DNA of 64,000 nucleotides from Setophaga petechia (Eukaryota > Chordata > Aves > Passeriformes > Parulidae), in assembly GCA_024362935.1 (NCBI GenBank), contig JANCRA010000009.1, positions 12,666,001-12,730,000 on the forward strand. The letters are read 5' to 3'. Position 1 is the stretch's first letter; each line of letters opens with the position of its first letter. The translations under genes were made by a program, and so were the position numbers. Positions 25,258 through 35,300 of the stretch are shown here, piece after piece. The notes under the pieces are model-generated. The model saw nothing but the letters and a program-made list of their open reading frames with translations, was not told the origin of the DNA and did not search any database.

Positions 25258-27525
25258 CCCCTTAGAAAGAGGCACGATTAAATCTAAGTCTGTAACTAGT
25301 GCACTTGAACTCAAATAGATGCTATATTTAAGTGTTATTTAGAATAAGAAAGAGCACTCTGCTATGTCAAGTCTGATAACGAGATCACAAGATCTCAATG
25401 ATTGAGCTATCATTCCATATTAACCCTTAAGCACAAAAGTCAATCTCAAGTAGTGCCCGTTGGATAATTTTTTCCTCTTTTAATAACAGATGGAATCTCA
25501 TCATTCTATCTGAAATTTGCCTGATCTTTTCTATTAAAAGGCATAACAGAGGCATTTATTGTTTCACTAACAAATATTTAATTTTCTATGTTAATATTTT
25601 TTATGCCAGCTATCTTCTTTATGCTGAGTTATTTTGGAAAGTTTTATCTAAAATGTTTCTGGAGGCAAATTTAATGGAAACCTTTCCATACACAACAGAA
25701 TAGTATGATGTTTTTATCAAAAATACCCAGTTCTCAAACAAGAACAAAAGCCACCAGTTTAGAGGAGGCAGGACAGCAATTAGGCAGCACCATGGGTGGG
25801 AAGGAGTAGCAAAAGCATTTTCTCTGGCAGTAGTTTCATTTTAGTGTGGTTTACTTGTAATTCGAAATTGCACCTGAAAGCTTTTTTTCCTACTGAACCT
25901 GAAACCAGCCCCATGCAGAAGAAAGCAGTGCAACAAATCAGTTTGGTACAAGTATCAGAGTTGTCTGCATTGCATTTAAAGCATCAACTGCACCAGTGAA
26001 CCATAAAGGAATCAGGATGATCCTCCAAATTCCCTTTTTAATGTAGGAAATCAAATGCAAAAACTGCTCTGAGAAAATGCTCCATTTGCAAGTTCAAACA
26101 CTCAAGTTGCATAACATCGAAACTCTTTACTCACTTCCCATATGAATCTAAATTGATGTGATGTGTAAGGTTCAAATAAACTTATACACTTAAACACTTG
26201 GAAAACTGAATCAAAATCTGATTACATAAGGTCAAAAATTTTCCTTTCACTCTCCTCTTAGATCAGTTAAAGCCTACAATTCACCAACTGATATGAAGGT
26301 GATGTAATAAATGTCTAGGAACACAGGAGCAGATAATTTTTCATGTCTTGTTATCTATGCAATAACACTACCTAACTCTAAGATTTTTTACCTCTGTGAG
26401 ACACTTCCACCACAATCATAGATGCATGTTACAGGAAGCATGGTTTGGGTGACACATAGTAGTGGTACACGGCAGCATTGAGTAACTTTATAAACATATG
26501 TAAAAATGAAATTTTAAAATTCAGACTTCTCTGAAAACAAAGAAAAAACGTCATCTCTTAATGCTTCTTTGTAAGTATTTTCACTGTTACAGCGTTCAAC
26601 CTCTTGGACCCTGCTTTTTCCTACCCTATCATCTTCTCCTAACAATGTTTCCAATGGAACTTTTTTTATGATCTAGTGCAGAACAAGGAATATGGGGAAA
26701 TTATTTGCAGCTTTGTCTCAAGCAAGAGACTTCCCACGTAGGAGCTGTAGCAGCTGTAACAGGATTGTCAGGGAAAGTCTATTTCATTATACTCAATGAA
26801 GTTGAAAAAATGACATTAGGGTTCTGCCAGTTGTAACATGTGGCTTATTTAATTAGGTACAAGTAATGGGAGAACTCCCCAAATTAAATACATCTGAGAC
26901 AATTATTACATACACAACATGAATGCTTGAGAGCTCTGATCTCCAGGTATTACTTCCAAAATGTCCATGCGCAGCACTCTTACTCTCTCTTAATAGTTAG
27001 CTTGGGTGTTGCATGACATAGCCTGTGTAGGGAAGCAAGAAATTACTACTAGAAATGAAAAATAGTGGCAAACTGGGAGATTCACATCAACAGCTCACTT
27101 CTGATCTAGATTAAAATGCTACCAAAGACACATCCATACCTTCCAAAAAAACCAAGGCCATCACCTGGCACAGGAAAGGAAGACTATGCTTTGGTTGCAG
27201 GGTTAACTGGAAGGAATGCCTGGCCAGTGGATCTGACTAGTTCTCTTTCTATTTTTTATAGCAAATAAACTAATTAATCCCATACTTTAAAACCTGCATA
27301 ATCCATTTGGGTTATGTGAAAGAATAAATATTGCAGGTATTAGAATGGGCACATTGCTTACTGAAGCTCTTGTGTGCACTAATGAAATTTGGGGAATTAC
27401 TGTTACAAGACTGAGGGGTTTTTTAGGAAAAATATGGTTTGCCTTGTATAGTATCACAAGATTTTGGGGTGGAGGGGGAAAGTAGTTAGGTCATATTAAA
27501 ATTTTATTTTATACATGTGTGAAAA
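25258..27525. other. Unannotated intergenic stretch
   Basis: This AT-rich spacer lies between two LTRs. The 67-codon frame at 25796-25999 has no start context or splice sites that I would support. I see nothing else. Confidence 0.45.
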
Positions 27526-28127
27526 AGGCCCATCACTTCTTCTTAAAATTTTAAAAGTTTAATAGTAATAAAATGGTTATAAAAATAGCAATATAATTAG
27601 AGTAATAATAATTTGGACAATTTGAATTAGGACAATATGAGACAATAGAGACAAAGAGTTACGGACGTCCGGGTACCTTTTTCTGGGCAGCACAAGCCCG
27701 GAAAAGGACACCCGTTAACAGAGGATTAACCCTTAAAAACAATAGCTTGTTGCATATTCATACATCTCATACATGATGCATAAATTCCATTCAAATACAG
27801 GATTCTGTCTGGTCAGTGTCAACTTCTTCCTCTGAATCGTAACAGCTCCTTCGAAGCGGGAAGAAGTTCGTTTCTTCTGGTAAGAGGGAATAAATTCTTT
27901 TTCTCTGAAAGATTTAGGTGTCCTGTGGCTGCTATCTCGCTGCGAGTCCTTTCTTTAAAAAAATATCCTACACAGCATAGTTTCTATCTTAACATTTTTT
28001 ATAACCTAAAACTATATTTAGCACACTACTTAAGAGAATTAACACAGCATAACTTTCTTACACAACACATATCATATTCATTTTAATATTTGCCAAAAGC
28101 CAATCATAAAATACGCGTTTCTCGCAC
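27526..28127 (-). mobile_element. ERVK-like LTR, reverse orientation, beside N4BP2L2 promoter
   Basis: Read on the minus strand, the block starts TGTGCGAGAAACGCG and ends with CCTTTTTCACACA, giving TG...CA ends. Its middle contains GGTACCCGGACGTCCG and a motif-rich stretch that I recall from passerine ERVK LTRs. The two edges are 27526-27528 and 28127, about 600 bases. Flanking bases (TACATG or ATACA on the left, CGCAGG on the right) do not form a duplication. No internal retroviral genes remain, so it is a solo LTR or a rearranged copy. It ends only about 70 bases before the GC-rich promoter of N4BP2L2. Confidence 0.75.
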
Positions 28128-28189
28128 ACGCAGGAGGGAAAGTTGCAAATCCACGTTAAGTACAACATACGTCTAAGAAACTTGGGCGG

Positions 28190-28900
28190 CTTTTACACTA
28201 GGGACAGCCCTCACCGCACCGCCGCTCAGGTTTCGTGACAGAGCAGGATGCCCCTGGAGCAGACGCCCCGACAGGCGGAGCAGCCAGCCCCGGGGGAAGG
28301 CAGCGCACTTCCAATCCCGCCCCCGGGCTCCGCGCCGGGCTCTCCCCGCCGGGCGGAGCGCGCGCCGTGGGGGGGAAGGCTCCGCCCCTCGCGGCGCCAC
28401 GCGCGGGGTGAGGGGGCAGCGGGAGGCGGCGCCATTTTGGGCGTGGGGGGTCGGAGGCGCTGCCTCTGGCGCCGCCGGGAGCCGCGGCCTTGAGGTTCGT
28501 GTCCTCCCCAGCGTGTGGCTGCTGCTCGGCCAAGCCGCTTCTCCTCCGCCGCCAGCGCTGCTACTACCGACCTGTGCCACCGGCGGGCGGGGAAGGGGCG
28601 GCGTGGGGATGGCGGTGTCAGCGCGCAGGAGCCGGCGGCTGCTGAGGTTGTGTGACGTGGGCGCGGCGCTGAGGGAAGTGTTTGTGTGTGGGGGAGAGGA
28701 GTGGGCTTTGCACCGTGGGGAAAAGGAGGGACGGGGCGGCTGATCCAGCTCCCCGAGCCGGGAGGCCGGTGGCCGTGCCTTCGCCTCGGACACGCCGCTG
28801 CCAGCCCGGTGTGGGAGCAGCGCCTGCGGCCCCCGGGTGCTGTGCCGTGCGAGGGGCGCCGGGCTGTGCGCCCCGTGACCGCCGTACCACCGTGCAGGGA
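28190..28900 (+). promoter_or_regulatory. N4BP2L2: CpG-island promoter of N4BP2L2
   Basis: A dense CpG island begins abruptly after the LTR. It contains GGCGCCATTTTG at 28428-28439, a YY1-type element in the sense direction of the gene. Such elements often lie a few bases downstream of the start site, so I infer transcription begins near 28415-28430. No TATA box is evident, as expected for a housekeeping-type promoter. The many overlapping open frames here on both strands are GC artefacts. Confidence 0.8.
28420..28494 (+). other. N4BP2L2: Candidate untranslated exon 1 of N4BP2L2
   Basis: From an inferred start near 28420 the first usable 5' splice site is CCTTGAG followed by GTTCGT, with the exon ending at 28494. 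A second candidate, GCTGAG followed by GTTGTG, ends at 28646. Either exon would be wholly untranslated, because the coding start lies exactly at the acceptor of the next exon. Which donor is used cannot be settled from sequence alone. Confidence 0.45.
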
Positions 28901-30270
28901 GAGCCAGCCAGTTCACCTGTCTGTAGGTTCTGCCAGATAGGCCTGGTTTTTCCTTTTGGGAAAGGTATTATGCGGGTGGAGTTCAAGGCCTTGAGTTAGT
29001 TAGTTGATTGAATCTTCTGGATGTTTCACAGGTCAGTTAAAGTGGTACATAAGTCTGGCATCCCTGTGTGCCGGCTCAGGTTCAGTGCTTACAACCAGTT
29101 CTTTACAGAAATGATACAGACCCGGACTTGCCCCATTCAGGAGGTGAGAGTGTCAGAGAGGCTGCATTTTCCTTGAGCGTACTTGCTCTGTCCTCGCCAA
29201 GGACGCAGGCAGATACGCTTTTGAGTGCAGCTTCACTGTCTCCAAGGTTAGCGAGGGACAGTCTGTTGGAGATTAGCAAGAAAGAATATTCCTATGTGGG
29301 ACAGTCACAGAGCAGCGTTTTCTGTCAGTGGAGATCTTGTCATACAGCAAATGTTCACAGGTTTACTATTTTAATTCTCCATCATGAAATGGGGTCTGCT
29401 TAAACATCATCCCAGAAGATGAGAACATAGAAGCTAATAAAGTTACTTTTTTACCCCAGTACTGTGGAGGAAGCAGGACATTTTTTTCCTAGATGGGGAT
29501 AGACTCAGTGAACAGTAGTAACGCCATACTTGCCTTTCTAATAGGCAAAAATGAAGCGTGAAGAAGCTGAGGGCATGCATACAACACATAAATCTTGAGA
29601 GGAGGAGAGACCATGGTACCAGTTCTGAGGAAGAGAGAGAGTTGCATGGCCATGTTTCTTCCCCTTCTAACAGTAATGCCTTCTTCCAGGTACTAAAGTC
29701 AAGTACGGACAGTAACATCTCCTTGTTTAGCCAGTTTGAGATTGAGAATGGCAGGTTTCTCTTCCTTTGGATGGTAGGTGATAAAGTGCCTAGAGTAACA
29801 CCTTTTCTTGTGAGTTTTGTAAGTGAACATGTTGGGATAATGGCTACTTACAAATTTTCCCATAATACTACCTACCGATCCTTTTCAGGTAAAGAAGAAA
29901 ATTATTTTCCTATCCAGGATGAATGGCATGTGGCACTTTGTTAATATTTAGTTGTGTAAAGTTGAAGTGTTTCAGAAAACACTGGAATAAACCTTCCAGG
30001 AGGAGAAATGTGTTTTTGTGTTTGAAACTGCATTTATTTGGTGGGGAAGAGTTTACTCTTTATTGCATACTGTGTAGTCTTCAAAATCAAGAAATTCAGA
30101 CTAACAGATGGATAATGACATGGCATAGTGGTTAGTGCTGTCTTGCTTTGTAACAGCTTGTCTCTGAACCTGTCTAGAACTTAGTGGTTTAGTTCTTAGA
30201 ATGTAATCTATTTGGGACAGGGATTTTTTTTTTTGCATATGTGTGTGTTTAATTGTAGAAGACATGCAAG

Positions 30271-30310
30271 CAAATGCTCTTGGTCCCTAACAAAATGCTC
30301 TTGGTCCCTT
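30271..30310. repeat. 20-bp tandem duplication
   Basis: CAAATGCTCTTGGTCCCTAA at 30271-30290 is followed directly by CAAAATGCTCTTGGTCCCTT at 30291-30310. The two copies differ at only a few positions, so the duplication looks recent. Confidence 0.85.
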
Positions 30311-30447
30311 AGTAGTTCCAAAACCAGAGCCATAACAGCAGATTGCAGCTTTGATTATAGGTCTTACTTGACTTGTTCTAAATTGCAAATGCCAGCTGGA
30401 ACCTGTTTGATTGGTTAACTAAATGAGTTAGTGGACATCTGCTCGTG

Positions 30448-30501
30448 TCACAGAAAACAATCCTCATGGTCCTCATGGTCACAGAAAACAATCCTCATGG
30501 T
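30448..30501. repeat. 23-bp direct repeat with 31-bp period
   Basis: The 23 bases starting TCACAGAAAACAATCC at 30448-30470 recur exactly at 30479-30501, separated by CCTCATGG. The inner CCTCATGGT is itself repeated. It lies 138 bases after the other tandem duplication in the same intron. Confidence 0.85.
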
Positions 30502-30958
30502 TGAAGCATTTGCATTTTGTTGGTGTATTAGTAGTGATCTCAGACATCAGTTTGTGCGTTGGAAATTGGCATATCCTTATCTTTAAAAGAGATTTCAAAC
30601 ACTTGGCAAAATAACAGCTAGTAGAGAATAGTAGTAACATTGGTCAGAGATTGTTGATGTAATTATTTTTTCAGTCACATTTGAAAAGCATGATTTGTAA
30701 GTTATTTAAGGCATATCATCAAATGTGACTGCTCGACTGATACAGCACTAACATTTTTTACTAGAGATGAGCAATAAGTAATGTAGCAGTCTAGTTTAAA
30801 CCATACTTGTGGTAGGTGATGTGTATTTTTCTTCAGGGTAATTGCATTCTAGTTGAGACCATGGACAGTGTGATGTCATAGGCTTGAGTAACTTCAGGTT
30901 TTTTATACTTGACTTTAAAAATGTGCATGCTGGTAACGTATTTATTCTTTTTTCTAAG

Positions 30959-32388
30959 ATGCTTCATGCTGAAAATACAGTAAGGCTCTTGGAGTGTCAG
31001 GACGAAATCGGAATTGAGCCGTATTCTAAAAGAATGAAGTCAACAGAAGGGGCTTGTGAGAAACTCCCTGGTGATGATAACAAAGGTACTCAGAAGAAGG
31101 TGAATGTTGAGAGAGTATCAAATGGTTGGATACCTACTTGTGCCTTAGATAACCAAGGGCAACATGAAATGCAGAAGCAAGAGAAAATACCTTCTGGTGC
31201 CTTGGGATCCTTGAATGAAGTTCTCCCTGAAAATAATCCAGTGCTTAATCATCCATTTGATTTAGAAACTGGGCAGAATATAAATCCTCCTTTTACATCA
31301 ATGAATTACTCTAAAGTTGAAGAAGAGAAGGACCCTTTTCTTACAAGTAATGGTGGTGAAGATAATACTGAAAAAAGCAGTGCATCATTCTCAATAAATA
31401 GAAATCAATCAGATGAAGACTTTTTCACAAGCAAAGATTTTATAGGACCTATTTACAAGCCTGCCAAAAGTAACAATCCGGACAAATCTGGCAATTGCAA
31501 TGAATGTAGGAACACTGGAGGAGATGAGAATGCATTATGTGAAAACAGATGTAAAAGAAAGGAGGCAAAGAAGATGCAGGCTGTTTCTGCCACTGCACCA
31601 GAAATAGATGATCAGCTGGATCAGTTCTATAAAGAAATTCACCAGCTGGAAAATGAAAATTTAGATACTAATGTTCAGGAAAAAGAAACTGAAATTTCTG
31701 AGGAACAACACTCTCCATTTAACTCTAGTCAGAGCTCACAAGAAAATTATCAACCTGTGCTTTTGGGCAGTCCACACCCATTTTATGAGAATGGACAGTG
31801 TTCTTTGGGGGAACAGAACAGTCAGAAAACAAACAATGAGCAGCAGTTAGTTGTGGAAACAGGTGGCTGGAAAACTGAAAATACCTTTAATGGCCAAGCA
31901 GATACTTGGAACTGCTCAGTGCCTGAATTCAGACCTGCTTGGCAGACTAGAGCATCTTTCAGCAAATCTCAGGGACCTTTTCCTCCTAGATTCAGCCATC
32001 AATCCCATTTTCAGGTATTTGATCCCCCACCTCGAATCCCGAATGTTCCCCCTCCTCAGAATGGGGGATTTCCTTATGAAAGTTACCATGAAAATACTGA
32101 TATCAGCAGTCATGGTCCATTGCTTGATCAAGATACCAACTATTCTGGTCATACTGACATTCATAATACTCAGGTCTTCAGGAATGGGAATAATGATCAG
32201 AATGGACTCCAAAGTAATGGTTTCTGTGAAACCAGAGAAGAGCGTTGGAATCATCCAAAAGCTGACAGTACAGAAGGAATGCACAACTTTTCTTCATTGC
32301 AGTTATCTGAAGAAAAATTTAGTTGTTCACAGAAATTGCTTCTAATCTTAAGAGGCCTACCAGGTTCAGGGAAATCCACACTTTCTCG
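30959..32388 (+). CDS. N4BP2L2: N4BP2L2 exon 2: coding start, disordered N-terminal half and Walker A
   Basis: Translation starts at ATG 30959-30961, directly after the acceptor CTAAG. I chose it because the human protein starts at the equivalent residue and the two align without gaps over the first stretch. The exon gives residues 1-476 plus two bases of codon 477. Most of it is polar and low in hydrophobic residues, so it is probably disordered. Conserved islands include FIGPIYKP at 161-168 and the FYKEI segment at 223-227. The C-terminal end has the P-loop GLPGSGKST at 466-474, a Walker A motif for ATP. The exon ends TTTCTCG at 32388 before GTAAGT. The open frame upstream of the ATG is intron sequence. 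Function of the disordered half is not known to me. Confidence 0.95.
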
Positions 32389-35300
32389 GTAAGTGAAGAC
32401 TTAAAGCTTGAGAAGTTCATTCAAGTAAAATTTTTTAAGAATTTTAAATACATCTGTAAGCACTGAGGAAACATTTTCGTTTGTAAATTAGACTCTTAAA
32501 ATGGAGTAGTTTAAAGCTGTCATTTGTACTTAAGAATGCAAGTGACCGTAAATATTAAAAATATTTACTTGGGGGTTTTGTATCCCTCAGAGTTTTGGTG
32601 ACCAGGAGCTCCTCTGTGTTAAATTTAAAATATTGAGCATCCGTTAAGTTGCACAGTCTTTTATTCTGAAATTTTCGTGCTAGTATGTGGTAGTCTGCTG
32701 CTTTTTTTTTAGTTCTTAAATTCCCTAATTTAAAGAAAACCTCGCATCAAGTCTAACAATGTCAATTTGACTGAACCAGAAGTCTTTTTTCATGCCCATG
32801 TAAAAATTTTCAAAGGCCATTAGAAGAATGCTGCTACCCTGAAAATACCTGATTTTGGTGAATTGAAGAAACTGAGCATTATCTCATTCCATTTTTTCAT
32901 AGTATGGTCTGTCAATTACTCTTCCTTGTTTGTGAACAACGCACAATAAAAACATTATTTTTTCTTCCAAATATACTTGTTGAAGTCTGACTAAAGGCTA
33001 AAAACAGGTAATATCTCCAACTTAGATTTTCCCTTTGTGGTTATTTGGCCTATTTTAAAAAGCACAGAAAGTGGACAGAGCACAGATGGTACCTGTATTA
33101 AGTGAAAGTAAGTTTGTCTTGTGTATATAAAAAAAGAAGTTTTTGAAACAGTACTTAATGATTTGGTTTCATCCAGAAACTACATCACAGGGTGTCTTCT
33201 GTAGTTATCATCTATTGTATGTGAGGAGTCTGTGGAATAGACACAGTCATCATGTTCTGTTTTGGTTTTTTTAATATAAAGGAGTAACATTCTATTTAAC
33301 ATTCTATTAGTAGATTTTTCCTGGTATTTTGGAGACATATTACAACTAGAAGTCTCTAATAGTCTCTTCAGTTGTTTTTGCGATAATTTTTTTATAGTTA
33401 CTGATTGCTGTATTTTGCAAGCCTGCATTTTTGAAGCTGCATGTCCCCATTTGGTATTACTGCAGTAATTCCCTTAATATGTGAAGGCAACATAAAACAT
33501 TTTAAAAATATCCCTGTGGAAAAAATGCTGCCTCATTCAGTTTAGAGATTGGATAAAACTAAATATGAAGATAGGAAATATGTTTGTTTTCTGTGTTTGG
33601 TGTGCTGAATTGTCTCTAAATCTTTCTCCAAATATATGATTCATACAATCTGAAAAATTTTAAGTATCCTCAGGTTTTTAAGAACACATATTTGTGCGTT
33701 TTTCATCTCTCATTAGTGAGATCAGTTACTAATTTTGTTTAGCAGATAGGAAAATGGGCACTATGAGATCAAGGTTAAGAATAGTTCCCAAAAGTGAGTG
33801 CAGAATTTGAACAGCATGGGACTTGCTTTTCAGTGTCTTCAATTACACGCAGTTTCATATGTTTAATGCTTGGTTGCAGTTGTTAATTCCCATGAAATCA
33901 TGGGTCTTGGATATCCTTGGGAAAGAAACATCCCAGAATTAATGGGTGCCAATGGGGAAAATACCTTTATTATTAGTTAAGTCTTAGTAAACATGTTTTG
34001 AACATGTTTTTCTGTGTAACATCATAGAATTCTGCAGCGTAGCCTAGGACAGCAGTGATATTATATCTGATGCCATATAAGTACCCACAGGTATCTTTGC
34101 AGATATTTGCATTTTTGGCAGCTGCAGACAAACCTTTACTGTTTGTGCCAGTAAAATAACTGTGAAGGAAAAGCAGAAAACTGGCATTGGGTGTGTGGAT
34201 CAGCACTAGAGGGGAATGAGGTGTATCTTGTGAGTGGGTTTCCCAAGCTGGAAATGACAGCAGAGCCAGTAGCGAGACCTTGGAATATCAAATTTCTATT
34301 TGTGTTTTGCACTGAGTATGGGTTTTTAAGTACAGACACTTTTCTTCCTGCTCACAAACTTTTGACTTGTGTCTGTCTCAAATCTTCCACTGAAGTTTAT
34401 TTTTGGTTTTGACTCTTCCATTACAACTAAACAGTTGGAATTATGGGCATGTTTTTTGGAAGAGAGTAGTGGGTGTGAACTAGTTCATTGTTCTGCTTGG
34501 AGGAGGTCTGTCACCATCACTGGTTCAGGTCAGGTATGTCTTTGTCAGGCTTGAGCTTAAAAACGCCTCAGACATTTCTATGGTCTCATCAAACTTCTCT
34601 TGTGCAGTACAAACCACGTAAATAAGGAGGCTGTTCCTAATCTCCAAAATGAAGTTCTGAAGACATGATTTGCATGTCCTGTGTAATAACATGTGTTGTT
34701 ACGTGGTAGAATGTGGCTCATGTTCTTGCAGTTTCCCTTCTGATAAGGGACAGGTTTATTCACTGTAATAGGTTGACATCAGACCTTTTACTGTCTCCAT
34801 TGCCAGGCTAAACAATCCCAGCTGCTATTAACCTCTCCTTAGGTGTTGTATGCCTGTAGCCATCTTGGTAGCCATCTGTTCAGCCCTCCCATGTTTTTCA
34901 ACATGTCTTTTGAATTGAAGTCCCACACTGGATACAGTATTTCAGAACTGACCACACAAGAACCAGGTAAAGTGTGGGATCATCTTCTCAGGTGATCTAC
35001 TGGCCACGCTTCCTCTACTAAAGCCCAGGTTGTGATTTACCCTGCCTTTGGTGAGGGTACACCGTTCACTCATCTCACTTGATGTCCACTGTAATCCTCA
35101 GACTCTTTTCAACAGAGCTGCTCAACCACTCACTTTCCTGCCTGTGCTGAGGCTTAGGTTTCATCATTTGTAGAACTTTACTCTTTCTCTGTTGAGCTTT
35201 CTGATGTTTTGCTTAGCTCAGTTCTCAGGTTTTTCTGTGGCCTTCTGGATAGACACCTCACTGTTCCACTCAGTGTTGAGCATCACTGCTAATCTGGTGT

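Larger units (their letters stand above)
28647..30958 (+). other. N4BP2L2: N4BP2L2 intron 1
   Basis: The stretch lies between the untranslated first exon and the first coding exon, and ends with a T-rich tract and TTTTTTCTAAG at 30958. It contains two short tandem duplications near 30271-30310 and 30448-30501. The open frames at 29068-29403 and 29558-29944 lack matching splice sites and look random. Confidence 0.6.

Noticed and set aside
28173..28999. Open frames up to 247 codons in the second CpG island
   Set aside because: Same GC effect; the region is the promoter and untranslated start of N4BP2L2.
30884..30958. An N-terminal extension of N4BP2L2 upstream of 30959
   Set aside because: The bases are a T-rich intron end with an acceptor at 30958, and the human protein starts at the equivalent of the ATG at 30959.
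31851..32345. 164-codon plus-strand and 122-codon minus-strand frames inside exon 2
   Set aside because: They are shadows of the N4BP2L2 reading frame.
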